Assembly: GCA_023398335.1 (NCBI GenBank)
Contig: JAEWSJ010000012.1
Span: forward strand, 62,001 to 126,000
Direction of reading: 5' to 3'
DNA length: 64,000 nucleotides
From: Bacillota bacterium
GTDB lineage: Bacteria > Bacillota_I > Bacilli_A > RFN20 > CAG-288
The notes below the pieces were generated by a model. That model was given only the letters and a program-made list of their open reading frames with translations, had not been told where the DNA came from and ran no database searches. Positions 54,572-63,936 of the stretch are shown here, in pieces. Positions within the stretch are counted from its first letter, which is position 1, and every line of letters begins with the position of its first letter. The translations under genes were made by a program, and so were the position numbers.

Positions 54572-55606
54572 TTATTCCGCTTGAATATCAATAATATTAT
54601 CGACGCTTAAATCGTCAATGTTAACTACAATTGTTGATGCTAATTTATCATGGAAAGATTGATTTGTAGAAGTAAGAACTTTTGCTAAGAAATCTCCAGC
54701 TAGGAACAAAACAGCAATAATAGTTAAGAACACATATTGAGAAACGACTGCAGCAAGTAAAGCAAGAGTGATAATTAAGTAGTGAAAAACGATTTGCCAT
54801 TTTGTTGCTTTATTTTTATCTTTACTAATTACTGCAGTATGGACAACTAATTTACCAATTGTTTGACCATATGGAGTAAATAGCGGAACGATAAAGAAGA
54901 AACCGAGAATTGAGAAAGCGGTAAATGGTGCGTAAGAAATGAAGTTGATGTAGCTTATTTTTGCTGTTTCATTAACATAGTAAGATTGATTTAAGAAATC
55001 CGATAAAGCGGTGACATATAAGCCAGTTTTTGGAGTAGTGTAATAACTCAATAAATCCTTAAGCCCTGTTTCATCTAACTTATTTACTTTTTCTTTATAG
55101 ACTGCATTAAGTACGGGTTTAGAAGTAAAATCATATTCACCGTCTTTAGTTGCTAACATATAGTAAGTTGAAGATGGATTTGACTTAGTTAATTTATAAA
55201 GATTGGTAATTACCCATTCTTGAGCTTGGGCTTGTGTTTCTAGTGTGGTAGTAGCGTTCGTGTTTGTTTGTAAGAATTCAGTGTAGTATGTCCAAACTTT
55301 ATTTTCTAATACTTCATATCCGTAGCAGGTAGAAGAAGGATCGGTATCTTTTACTTCATAAGGCGCGATGTTAATGTAACTAGATAAAGAAGAAGATGAA
55401 TTCGCATAATAGAGTGAACTATCTACTGCAAATTGTTTAATTAAACTATATATTTCATCTTTTTTCATTGAAGAAGAAATCAAAGAAGAAAAAGAGAATG
55501 TTAAAATAACTGAAAGAACAGCGCAGATTATCGAATCTAGAATAAATCCTAGTATTGTTCTTCCGTATGAAGTTATATTGGCATCTTCTAATTTGTATTT
55601 TCTCAT
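54572..55606 (-). CDS. RDD family membrane protein with large extracellular insert
   Basis: 344 residues. GRTILGFILDSIICAV (helix 1, with the Arg and Asp of the RDD name) and later helices at about 228-250, 270-292 and 293-315, with the final Asp in QSFHDKLAST. Between helices 1 and 2 lies an insert of about 170 residues rich in Ser, Thr and Tyr, far longer than in most RDD proteins, presumably outside the cell. RDD proteins are little understood; some relate to ion exchange. No clear partner gene. Confidence 0.82.
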   Translation of the reverse strand: MRKYKLEDANITSYGRTILGFILDSIICAVLSVILTFSFSSLISSSMKKDEIYSLIKQFAVDSSLYYANSSSSLSSYINIAPYEVKDTDPSSTCYGYEVLENKVWTYYTEFLQTNTNATTTLETQAQAQEWVITNLYKLTKSNPSSTYYMLATKDGEYDFTSKPVLNAVYKEKVNKLDETGLKDLLSYYTTPKTGLYVTALSDFLNQSYYVNETAKISYINFISYAPFTAFSILGFFFIVPLFTPYGQTIGKLVVHTAVISKDKNKATKWQIVFHYLIITLALLAAVVSQYVFLTIIAVLFLAGDFLAKVLTSTNQSFHDKLASTIVVNIDDLSVDNIIDIQAE

Positions 55607-55689
55607 GTTGTAATTCCTTCTTTAAACTAAAACTAGAATAGCACAAAACAAGGTAATTATTAATAGTGCTAGAAAACAATATGAAGTAG

Positions 55690-56229
55690 TTAATTAATAA
55701 AATCGAGAATTATTTCAGTTGCTTTAAGCATCATATCCAATGTGAAATCTTCACTGATTTCAGGTAAGTGAACAAAGAGTGAATTATACGAAGAAGAAAG
55801 ACCGTTAAAATACACTTTATTGCATATAAAAGCGCCAGCATCTTCCGAGATTGCACAAGGGATATTATTACTATTAAGTAAGGTGTTTAGCGTAGTTAGA
55901 TTTACTTTTGTTTCGTATCTATTATCTTTGTTTTCGTTTATTTTTCTTTTTGTTATTAATTCTCCGTCTTCATCTTTAATCGAAGCGCCTTCTTCGTTTT
56001 TAGCATAACGTTCAAGTGTAATTGTTTTTCTCTTTTGAGCTAAGCCAAAAGAAAGGATAAATGAGAAGTTATTTTTTTCTAGAATCTCATTTACAATTTT
56101 ACATGAAGAAGAATAAGTAACAGGAAGGACGACTTTATATATATCATCGGTATTTAGTCTTTCTACTACTTCTTCTGATGGATTAATTTTGTTTGAATAG
56201 AATGGTTTAAATCCTGTAATTAATATCAT
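55690..56229 (-). CDS. pcp: Pyroglutamyl-peptidase I-like
   Basis: 179-residue cysteine peptidase that removes N-terminal pyroglutamate. Catalytic residues visible: Glu in ITLERYAKN, Cys in EDAGAFICNKVYF, His in SLFVHLPEI. The start MILITGFKPFYSNKINPSEE matches the family (TGFxPFxxxxxNPS). It is shorter than the usual 200-215 residues because several loops are trimmed. Activity seems likely as the triad is intact. GAGG precedes ATG. Confidence 0.85.
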   Translation of the reverse strand: MILITGFKPFYSNKINPSEEVVERLNTDDIYKVVLPVTYSSSCKIVNEILEKNNFSFILSFGLAQKRKTITLERYAKNEEGASIKDEDGELITKRKINENKDNRYETKVNLTTLNTLLNSNNIPCAISEDAGAFICNKVYFNGLSSSYNSLFVHLPEISEDFTLDMMLKATEIILDFIN

Positions 56230-56263
56230 AATTTTCCTCGCTTTTTATTAAATGAATTGTCTT

Positions 56264-56714
56264 TTAATTGTTATCAGATTTTAAGCAAAATATGGCGTAT
56301 AACGGAATAGATTTAATGTTGTTTTCGAATCCAAAATTTTTACTAGAGACACGAAGAGAATATGTATGATTGTATTTTGAAATAAACAAATTTAAACTTT
56401 CGGCTTTTCATTATTTGATGATTTTACTTCAAGTGGCACAACAACGTTGCTATATTGAATTACATAATCAACTTTTGAAGTATTGTTAGATTTTCAAAAA
56501 TACTTTGTCTAGTGCAATCGGCTAATTCTTTAATTATGCGAGCGTGATTCAAGTCTTTCTTAAAAATGTTGTGTAATTTTTCTTTATCACTTTCAAAATT
56601 CAAATATATAACATTCGTATAGAACTTTTTACCAAATTCAATAATTGTGTAAGTTTTTCCAACTTGACGAGCACATTAATAAGCAGCGGTTTCCTCGGGG
56701 TGGAATACTTCCAT
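56264..56714 (-). pseudogene. Degraded AAA ATPase with DUF4143 domain (second copy)
   Basis: Minus-strand remains: CARQVGKTYTIIEFGKKF (Walker A, after TAA at 56676-56678), VIYLNFESDKEKLHNIFKK, then a jump straight to VDYVIQYSNVVVPLEVKSS and, in another frame, LFISKYNHTYSLRVSSKNF with IPLYAIFCL, the family C-terminus. The middle 200 or so residues are deleted. It is of a different subtype from the copy at 7972-8490. Confidence 0.8.
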
Positions 56715-57006
56715 TTTAATAAATAATTTTTTATTAATCGTTCTATAAATACCACCTCTATAATTATCTATAGAATATCATCGTTTTATAAAAATATAAA
56801 CGCTACAACACTTATTCATATAAAAATATGATTATTATCAACATTTGTGTTACTGAATAATCTCTACGTGTTTTCTGAAAAAAAACAGAGGGTTTTGATT
56901 TTTCTTTTATCATTTGGTATTATTACTCTTGTAGTAAAAATAAGAACCGTTAGATCGTTGTCTAAAAGGCTTAATTCATTTATCGAAAGATAGGAGGAAA
57001 AGCCCC

Positions 57007-57519
57007 ATGGATATTACGTTACGGCTTGATGTAAATGAAAAAGACGCAGAAAAAATGATATTGTGGTTAAGTAACCAAAATATCACGAAATATTTAAATG
57101 AAGATATAAATTCAATCGAAGCGATTGAAAAAGTTATAGAGAAAAATCAAACGGAGTTATTTACCTATTATCTAAATCAAGATGGTAGATTCTTTTTAAT
57201 AGACTTAGATGAAGAATGTATCGGCTTTGTAAATCTTTTTACTATAAGAAGTGGAAAAGAATACGAAGTGGTAATTGCGATTGGTGATCAAGAGAACTGG
57301 GGTAAACATTACGCCAAGAAAGCTTTAGAATCTATCATGCGTAAAGTTTTTATCACCTGGCGTATCGACAGATTAAAAGCTAAAATCTGTTTAGAAAACA
57401 ACAGATCTATCGGCCTTTTTGATCATTTGAATTTCCGTAAAATAAAAATATCAGAAAAATTCATCTCGTATGAGATTACGATGGATGGATATATTGAATT
57501 GTTAAAGAGTAGAAGATAA
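57007..57519 (+). CDS. GNAT family N-acetyltransferase
   Basis: 170 residues of the RimJ/RimL-like GNAT type. The acetyl-CoA part reads VVIAIGDQENWGKHYAKKAL, followed by RLKAKICLENNRSIGLFDHLNFRK, the characteristic N-x-x-S-x-x-x-x-x-x-x-GF segment (here LNF). Substrate unknown. AGGAGG precedes ATG. It is monocistronic, ahead of the TetR operon. Confidence 0.85.
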   Translation: MDITLRLDVNEKDAEKMILWLSNQNITKYLNEDINSIEAIEKVIEKNQTELFTYYLNQDGRFFLIDLDEECIGFVNLFTIRSGKEYEVVIAIGDQENWGKHYAKKALESIMRKVFITWRIDRLKAKICLENNRSIGLFDHLNFRKIKISEKFISYEITMDGYIELLKSRR

Positions 57520-57578
57520 TTGTTGTCTAGTTATTTCTAACACTTTTTAGCATGCTTTAATTTATTGATATTTTTAAT

Positions 57579-57607
57579 TTGACAGGGCTTACATCTTTTG
57601 CTAGACT
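57579..57607 (+). promoter_or_regulatory. Promoter of the TetR-MFS operon
   Basis: TTGACA (57579-57584), 17 bases, TAGACT (57602-57607). Two operators follow at once. Confidence 0.75.
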
Positions 57608-57612
57608 AAAAA

Positions 57613-57649
57613 TGATAGATAGTCTATCAATTTGATATTGAGACTATCA
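57613..57649. promoter_or_regulatory. Tandem 17-bp TetR operators
   Basis: TGATAGATAGTCTATCA (57613-57629; 7-3-7 perfect inverted repeat) and TGATATTGAGACTATCA (57633-57649; outer TGATA/TATCA conserved) lie 20 bases centre to centre, that is two helical turns, between the promoter and the TetR start. Confidence 0.75.
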
Positions 57650-57671
57650 TTTATTAAAAAGGAGTCTAATA

Positions 57672-58292
57672 ATGGTAAAAGATAAGCAGAAGGAATTCAT
57701 TGTAGCAGAAGCTGCCAAGATGCTTTTAGAAAAGCCAATTGAAAGTGTCACCATCAGTGATATTGCACATTCGGTTGGTGTAGGAGAAGCGACAATCTAT
57801 CGTTACTTTGGAAAGAAAGAAAATTTGGTTGTTCTTGTCGCTAATTATTTATGGGGTCAAATCAATTCACGGTTTTTTGAAAAGAAAGAATTATTTGAAA
57901 AAAAGAATGGCTTAGAAAAAATAAAAACAATTCTCTCTTTATTCCGTACTATGTACGAAAAACAGGAGAATTATTTATCGTTCATCGATGATTTTGATAG
58001 CTTTGTACTTCAAAAGAAAATAAGAACGGAAGAATTAAACGAATATAACGCGGTCTTATTAAAGAACAAGGTTATTTTTGATAAGTTCTTTGAAGAAGGT
58101 CAAAAAGATGGTTCGATTAATCCGTTAATTAACGGGGACGCTTTCTATTTTACTATCACTCACTCCTTACTTTCTTTGTGCGAAAAGTTAACAAGAGAAA
58201 TTATTGTTGAGTCAGATTTAACAATCGATGCATCATTACAGATTCAAATTCTTATCGACATAGCTGTTATGTATATTGAAAATAATAAATAA
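57672..58292 (+). CDS. TetR family transcriptional regulator
   Basis: 206 residues. Helix-turn-helix at about 10-55 (SVTISDIAHSVGVGEATIYRYFGKKENL). The C-terminal helical domain would bind a small ligand, perhaps the substrate of the neighbouring transporter. Two matching 17-bp palindromes lie just upstream, so it probably represses itself and the following genes. AAGGAG before ATG. Confidence 0.9.
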   Translation: MVKDKQKEFIVAEAAKMLLEKPIESVTISDIAHSVGVGEATIYRYFGKKENLVVLVANYLWGQINSRFFEKKELFEKKNGLEKIKTILSLFRTMYEKQENYLSFIDDFDSFVLQKKIRTEELNEYNAVLLKNKVIFDKFFEEGQKDGSINPLINGDAFYFTITHSLLSLCEKLTREIIVESDLTIDASLQIQILIDIAVMYIENNK

Positions 58293-58314
58293 TAAAGGAA
58301 AAAGGAATAAACAT

Positions 58315-59736
58315 ATGAAAAAAGTAACAAAGAAGACCATGTGGATTTTTGCTCTTGGTCAATTAGGTTGGTCGATTCTTGCCGGTATTATTTCGAATTT
58401 ACTTGTTAACTTCTATCAACCAGATGCGGGGTCTGGCTTAAGTACATTTGTCGTTCAAGGAAGTATATTCTTAGGCTTAACTGTAATTGGTATTATTACT
58501 GCGATTGGTCGAGTCTTTGACGCGGTTACAGATCCACTTATTGCCAATGCTTCGGATCGAAGCAAGAATAAACTTGGAAAAAGAATTCCTTTCTTACGTT
58601 ATTCTGCAGTACCGTTTGCTTTAGTTACAGTCTTAGTTTTCTGCGCTCCGGTAAATGGTGAATCATGGGTTAATATCTTATGGTTATTTATTACACTTAT
58701 GGTTTTCTATATTTCAATGACCGCGTATTGTACTCCGTATAATGCTTTGATTCCAGTTTTAGGCAAAGAACAAAAAGATCGTATGGATATTTCGACATAT
58801 ATTTCTATTACTTATTTACTTGGTACTGGTATCGCCTTCTCAGCTAAAATGCTATGGAGTGCGTTAAGTACTTCGACCGGATTAGAATATTATTTATCCG
58901 CGCGTATTGTTCTTGCTCTTCTAGCTGTTATCGCTTTAATTTGTATGTTAATTCCAGCTTTTTTAATCAATGAAAAAGATTATGAAAGCAATGAGGCTGT
59001 AAGCGTTCAAGAAAATGCCTTTAAGTCTTTAGGAAAGACATTCAAGAATAAACACTTTAGATTATTTGTTCTTTCAGATATTCTCTATTGGGTTGGTATT
59101 ACTATTTTCAACACAGGGTTCTTGTACTATGTTGAGAACTTACTAAATATCCCTGATATGTATATGATTTTGTTTATCTTTATGACTCTTCTTTCTTTCC
59201 TTTGCTATATTCCAGTTAATATCTTAACGAAGAAAATTGGAAAGAAACCGATGGTTATTACAGGATTTATTTTATTTGCTTTCGCTTTCTTAATTACCGG
59301 TATCTTTGCGGGAAGAACTGAACCGGTTATTTCAAACAAAATATTTGGCTTTATCGTTTCTGCTTTAGTTGGTATTCCACTTTCAATCTTAGGAGTCGTA
59401 CCTCAGGCAATTGTTGCTGATATTGCTGAAGAAGATAGTATTGCTACAAATGAAAATCACGATGGAATGTTCTTTGCAGCTCGTACCTTTGCGTTCAAAA
59501 TGGGTCAAGGTGTTGCGATGTTAGTTTTTACTTCTCTAGCTATTGTTGGAAATGTTGTTAATGAAGAAGGAACGGTTGTTAGTAATGATGGAACGGGATA
59601 TCGATTAAGTTTATACGTTGCAATGGCAATGAGTATCTTGGCGGCAATCACCTTACTTTTCTACAATGAGAAGAAGGTTATGAAGCAAATTAATGATAAT
59701 CATTCACTGAAAGCGTCTGATGATATATCTAAATAA
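58315..59736 (+). CDS. MFS transporter, GPH (sugar-cation symporter) type
   Basis: 473 residues from the ATG at 58315 (AAAGGA upstream; an earlier in-frame start at 58276 overlaps the regulator and lacks a binding site). Twelve predicted helices; the GPH signature region DAVTDPLIANASDRSKNKLGKR lies in the loop after helix 2. The C-terminal half has DILYWVGITIFNTGFLYYV. It likely takes up a glycoside or uronide with a cation. It sits between its regulator and a GT-B-like enzyme. Confidence 0.88.
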   Translation: MKKVTKKTMWIFALGQLGWSILAGIISNLLVNFYQPDAGSGLSTFVVQGSIFLGLTVIGIITAIGRVFDAVTDPLIANASDRSKNKLGKRIPFLRYSAVPFALVTVLVFCAPVNGESWVNILWLFITLMVFYISMTAYCTPYNALIPVLGKEQKDRMDISTYISITYLLGTGIAFSAKMLWSALSTSTGLEYYLSARIVLALLAVIALICMLIPAFLINEKDYESNEAVSVQENAFKSLGKTFKNKHFRLFVLSDILYWVGITIFNTGFLYYVENLLNIPDMYMILFIFMTLLSFLCYIPVNILTKKIGKKPMVITGFILFAFAFLITGIFAGRTEPVISNKIFGFIVSALVGIPLSILGVVPQAIVADIAEEDSIATNENHDGMFFAARTFAFKMGQGVAMLVFTSLAIVGNVVNEEGTVVSNDGTGYRLSLYVAMAMSILAAITLLFYNEKKVMKQINDNHSLKASDDISK

Positions 59737-59815
59737 TGAAATCATCAATTTGATTAATGTCGTAAAATTTAAGTAAGTATATTATTTCTCTTAAAAAAAC
59801 AAAGGAGTAATTAAA

Positions 59816-61264
59816 ATGGATAGATCACAAGTTATTTTCGGAAATGTAATCGATAAAAAAACAATTCGAAAAGGAAATAAAAGCAAGGCTAAGTACATCG
59901 ATAAATTTGGTGATGAGACAGGAAAAGTTTTTCATCTTCAAGCAACAAATAACGCTACGTTATTCGATGCGATGAACATTAAAGATTTATCGCTTGGTAC
60001 GAAAAAAATGAAGTTTGATGACAAAGCGATTATCATCGGTAATATTCGTATGGGCTTTGGTCATTATCGTATTTCTATTGCAATGGCAAGTTGTGCACAT
60101 GCCTTAGGTTATACTCCGTATTGGTTAGACTACAATAGTTTTGATACTACCGGTGGTAAGATGATTAGACATCAGAATGATCTCTATTCATTCGGATCAC
60201 GCCTTTCACAAAAGAGCAAACTATTTAACAAGTTCTTCTGGGAACCGATGAATTCCGAAGGATTTAGAAAACTAACGTACAATTCGATCGATCAAAAGAA
60301 TGCGGAATTACTTGCACCTTTATGTCAAGATTTACCACGAGATATTCCTTATATTGCCACTCATGTTTGGCCTTCTCAAGCCGCGGTGCACGAAGGACTT
60401 ACACATGTTGTAAATGCTATTCCAGACAATTGGCCAATGGCCCTTCATCTTTCTGAAGGAGCGATTCATACTGTTCAAACCCCGTTTGCATTCTTAGGAT
60501 ATAAGAAACTAAATGGAATGGCTAAAAATGAACTTAAGCCAATGCCAGATGGAGTGTTATATGAAGTTGGTCATTATATCGATCACGAGATTGTTTCAAC
60601 TTTGAAAGAAGATACGAAAGCTAGACTAGATCGTTTACATAATTCTTCACCTCTTCGTTTCTTGATGACTGTCGGTGGAGCGGGAGCGCAATATAACATC
60701 TTTAAAGAAATAATTCTCTTCCTTATTCCGTATATCAAAGAAAACAAAGTTGTCTTATTTATCAACTTTGGTGATCATAAAAATGTTTATGAACAACTTA
60801 ATAATGAAATTAAAGAGTATGCTTTGTTATCCACTAATTATTTTGATTCATGGAGTGAATTTAAAGCTTTAGCCAGTTCATTAGAATCTATTAAAGGTAT
60901 TTATTCCATCTATCATAAAGATATATTTGAAGCGGTGTATTCTACGAATATCTTGATGCCTAAATGTGACTTGATGTTAACTAAACCAAGTGAGTTAGCC
61001 TATTATCCTATTCCAAAACTTATGATTCAAAGAGTTGGTGGACATGAAGCTTATGGTGCTATTCACGCATCTGAGATAGGAGACGGAACCTTTGAATGTG
61101 ATTCTTCTTCTGAAATTAATTCGATGATTAAATTAATTCTTTCCAGCAATGAAGTCTTAGAAGAAATGAATCATCGTATTTTGAAACTTAATGAAGAAGG
61201 GATGTATAACGGAGCTTATCGCTGCGTTGAACTTGCTGTTAATAAGAAAATTACAACTAAATAA
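59816..61264 (+). CDS. GT-B-like protein of unknown function (MurG/MGDG-synthase-like fold)
   Basis: 482 residues, no signal or membrane helix. Visible pieces of a GT-B fold: IIGNIRMGFGHYRISIAMAS (about 72-91, like the Gly-rich loop with His of MurG and MGDG synthases), LMTVGGAGAQYNIFKEI (about 283-299), and a C-terminal donor-site-like stretch, CDLMLTKPSELAYYPIPKL then RVGGHEAYGAIHASEIGDG. I do not recognise a named family. It follows the GPH transporter by 79 bases and ends at a terminator, so it may act on what is imported or build a glycoside from it. Confidence 0.6.
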   Translation: MDRSQVIFGNVIDKKTIRKGNKSKAKYIDKFGDETGKVFHLQATNNATLFDAMNIKDLSLGTKKMKFDDKAIIIGNIRMGFGHYRISIAMASCAHALGYTPYWLDYNSFDTTGGKMIRHQNDLYSFGSRLSQKSKLFNKFFWEPMNSEGFRKLTYNSIDQKNAELLAPLCQDLPRDIPYIATHVWPSQAAVHEGLTHVVNAIPDNWPMALHLSEGAIHTVQTPFAFLGYKKLNGMAKNELKPMPDGVLYEVGHYIDHEIVSTLKEDTKARLDRLHNSSPLRFLMTVGGAGAQYNIFKEIILFLIPYIKENKVVLFINFGDHKNVYEQLNNEIKEYALLSTNYFDSWSEFKALASSLESIKGIYSIYHKDIFEAVYSTNILMPKCDLMLTKPSELAYYPIPKLMIQRVGGHEAYGAIHASEIGDGTFECDSSSEINSMIKLILSSNEVLEEMNHRILKLNEEGMYNGAYRCVELAVNKKITTK

Positions 61265-61268
61265 TTTT

Positions 61269-61288
61269 AAGCCGCTTTTGCGGCTTTT
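61269..61288 (+). terminator. Terminator of the TetR-MFS-GT-B operon
   Basis: AAGCCGC-TTTT-GCGGCTT with a short T run, five bases after the stop codon. Confidence 0.85.
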
Positions 61289-61517
61289 AAATTTATTAAA
61301 ATCTTGCGTGATTATCTAATTTTTTGTAATGAAATTCTTTTTGTATTTAATAATCCTTAAATTTGATGTTATTAGTTCCGTTTTTTCATAAAACTCGCAA
61401 AAAACTAGATAATAAGTTCTTAGAAACCACATATAGAAACTACGCTTTCTTCTCGATGATATTGAAGAAATAAATTAAACATGATATACTTTTAATAATA
61501 TATTAGGGGGGATAAAA

Positions 61518-62741
61518 ATGAAAAAAATAACATTACGCAAATACACTTTAATACAATATATTGCCTTGTTTATTTTTATTGTAGTATGGGTGATTTGTTT
61601 CACTTATAAAAACATTTTAGTTATAGATTATTTTCCGATTGTTATGTATAGTTTATCTATTGCCGCGACTATAGTAGAGGCGATAATATACAAAGAAAAA
61701 CCAAAACCAGTAGCTAGATTAATTGTCTTTGGTTTTGGTTTGTTATTTTTCTTAGCAATGGCTTATCTACCAACTGATACGACTTTCAATTATTCTAATT
61801 GGACTATCGCATCTTTTTGCTTATTTATTTTCTTGCTAGTTCACTTCTTTGTTTTACTTTTTTATTATTTTATCGGTGCTAAAAAATACGATGAGAAATA
61901 CATGGAAGGTGAAGTGCTTAAAGAAGGTATTAGCAATAAAGCTTTTGTTATAAATAATACTCATCGTTATATTCCAGTTGGCTTTTATTCAAAGAAAGAA
62001 TATTTCCTTGTTTATCTAATTAGTTTTGCTACTATGTTGGTATTTGCTGGAGTTGCTTTAGTGATTATGTTGACTATAAAAAAATATGCTTTAGGCGCAG
62101 GTCTTTTTGTTTTAGGTGTTGTTCTTGATTTTGTTTTACTCATTGTGTTAACTTTAAAGTTTTCTACTTCAGACTTTAAGAAATATTCAATGGATTTAGA
62201 TGCTTCCAAGTTAGAAAATAAGTATAACGAACACTTAAAAGAAGATTTGCATCCTGAAACAAGAAACTTCTTAAAAATCTTCTTAGCAGCAATCTATTAT
62301 GATATCGACGATAATAAGTATGAAGAGTATATGAAAGATACTTTTAGACCAACGCATGTTCCCTATCTCTTATCCTATGATAATTTGAAATTATCAACAT
62401 TGCTTTATGAAGAAAAATACGAAGAATTTGATAAGCAAATCGATGAAATACTACGCGATCCACGTTACATTAAGAACAAATCTTTATATGCGAAAATTAG
62501 CAACCTTGCCAAGATAAAAAAAGCGGTAAGTGAAGGAACAATTGAAGGCTCAATTGATCTTCTTTTACCGATTAATCTAAAATCAAAATATGAAAACTTA
62601 GGTTCGTGCTTTTATCGAATTAAATACTACAAGTTAATAAGAAATGAAGAAAATTTCAACAAGATGAAAGACTACTATCTTACAAATGGCGAAAGATTAG
62701 TTAAAACATATAATTTAGTTAACTCTATTACTTTCAATTAG
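61518..62741 (+). CDS. Hypothetical membrane protein with C-terminal helical domain
   Basis: 407 residues. Six probable membrane helices in three pairs (about 13-33, 37-55, 65-82, 95-118, 165-190, 193-213), then a soluble domain (about 225-407) of short helices with KYEEYMKDTF and KYEEFDKQIDEI repeats, perhaps TPR-like. No known family recognised. A strong GGGGGG site precedes the ATG. It converges with the flavin-reductase-like gene, overlapping its end by four bases. Confidence 0.6.
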   Translation: MKKITLRKYTLIQYIALFIFIVVWVICFTYKNILVIDYFPIVMYSLSIAATIVEAIIYKEKPKPVARLIVFGFGLLFFLAMAYLPTDTTFNYSNWTIASFCLFIFLLVHFFVLLFYYFIGAKKYDEKYMEGEVLKEGISNKAFVINNTHRYIPVGFYSKKEYFLVYLISFATMLVFAGVALVIMLTIKKYALGAGLFVLGVVLDFVLLIVLTLKFSTSDFKKYSMDLDASKLENKYNEHLKEDLHPETRNFLKIFLAAIYYDIDDNKYEEYMKDTFRPTHVPYLLSYDNLKLSTLLYEEKYEEFDKQIDEILRDPRYIKNKSLYAKISNLAKIKKAVSEGTIEGSIDLLLPINLKSKYENLGSCFYRIKYYKLIRNEENFNKMKDYYLTNGERLVKTYNLVNSITFN

Positions 62742-63235
62742 TTTTCGTATACTTTAATTATTTCTGCAATATAGAGATCGTGGAAGTCTTTTTGCGGATA
62801 ACATTTATCCATGACTTTTTGGTCAAGAAAATTCTTTTCTTCGATTTTATCTTGATATAATTTTCGACATACAAACGTGTATTTAGCCTCTTTGAAACCA
62901 ACAGTGTTGTTAATTTCAATAGCGGTAAGAGAAGTTTTACTTAGTTTATTTTCATCTCTTCCACTGTGAGAACCAAGATAAGCAAGATCTTTCTTATATT
63001 TGGAATCGAAGACTGATAAGGTAAATATATCGTTCTCATCAACGAACTTTTTTGTGTAACGTTGTGGTCTAACGTAAACAACAACAGTTGGAAGATTCCA
63101 TAAGCACCCAAAGTGACCCCAGGATATAGTCATGGTATTGAAGTTAGTTATATTACCACTAGTAATTAACATCCAGTCGTTATTTAAGGTGTTGTAGGGG
63201 TTTAATGACAATGTATTAAATTTTATTTCGTTCAT
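62738..63235 (-). CDS. Flavin reductase-like (FMN-binding) protein
   Basis: 165 residues of the flavin reductase-like split-barrel family. DWMLITSGNITNFNTMTISWG and LPTVVVYVRPQRYTKKFVDEN match the FMN-binding part; FTLSVFDSKYKKDLAYLGSHSGRDENK follows the family pattern. Uses unknown; relatives are often small FMN oxidoreductases of anaerobes. GGAG precedes ATG. Confidence 0.85.
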   Translation of the reverse strand: MNEIKFNTLSLNPYNTLNNDWMLITSGNITNFNTMTISWGHFGCLWNLPTVVVYVRPQRYTKKFVDENDIFTLSVFDSKYKKDLAYLGSHSGRDENKLSKTSLTAIEINNTVGFKEAKYTFVCRKLYQDKIEEKNFLDQKVMDKCYPQKDFHDLYIAEIIKVYEN

Positions 63236-63342
63236 TTTTATTTGTCTCCTTATATTCTTTAATATATATCATTTTTAGAAACTTATATATGTTAATGCAT
63301 TGACCGATAATATAGAATATAGTTAGAAATGAGGAAAATACT

Positions 63343-63936
63343 ATGTGGAAAAAATTGATTCTTGTTTGCTCTCCTCCCGCTAGTGGAAAAACATATATTT
63401 CTCGACAATTAGCGACTAATTTACATCACGTTGTATATTTGGATAAAGACACGTTAGTTCCTTTATCAAATGTGGCTTTTGATGTTTGTAATTTACCGCG
63501 TATGCGTGAAGGTGGTTTCTTTGAAAAGAATCTTCGCAATGTTGAATATGATGTAATACTTGATTTTGCTTTCGAGGCTTTAAAATATGACGATATTGTT
63601 CTTATTAACGCTCCGTTTACTCAAGAAATCAGAGATACGGAATATATAAATTCCTTGCGTCAAAAGTTAAAGGATAATTTCAACGCTAAACTCGTTGTTA
63701 TTTGGGTTGAAACATCTCCAGAAATAATTAAAAAAAGAATGATTGAGCGTAATTCTCCTCGTGATAAATATAAGTTGCTGGATTGGGATAAATATAACGC
63801 CTCTGTAGATTATTCAATTCCAGAAAATTTGAATAATCCTGAAGTGAAAGATGATTTGTTAATATTCCATAATGATACAGAGGAAGAATACAATAAATCC
63901 ATGACTGATATTCTTCATATTCTTGAAGAAGAATAA
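63343..63936 (+). CDS. P-loop kinase-like protein (AAA_33 type)
   Basis: 197 residues. Walker A is CSPPASGKTYISRQLA (about 9-24); LDKDTLVPLS marks the substrate Asp, and VIWVETSPEIIKKRMIERNSPRD is the lid-like Arg-rich region typical of small kinases of the zeta/AAA_33 group. The substrate is unknown. GAGG lies before ATG. Nothing recognisable follows up to the window end (63937-64000). Confidence 0.8.
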   Translation: MWKKLILVCSPPASGKTYISRQLATNLHHVVYLDKDTLVPLSNVAFDVCNLPRMREGGFFEKNLRNVEYDVILDFAFEALKYDDIVLINAPFTQEIRDTEYINSLRQKLKDNFNAKLVVIWVETSPEIIKKRMIERNSPRDKYKLLDWDKYNASVDYSIPENLNNPEVKDDLLIFHNDTEEEYNKSMTDILHILEEE

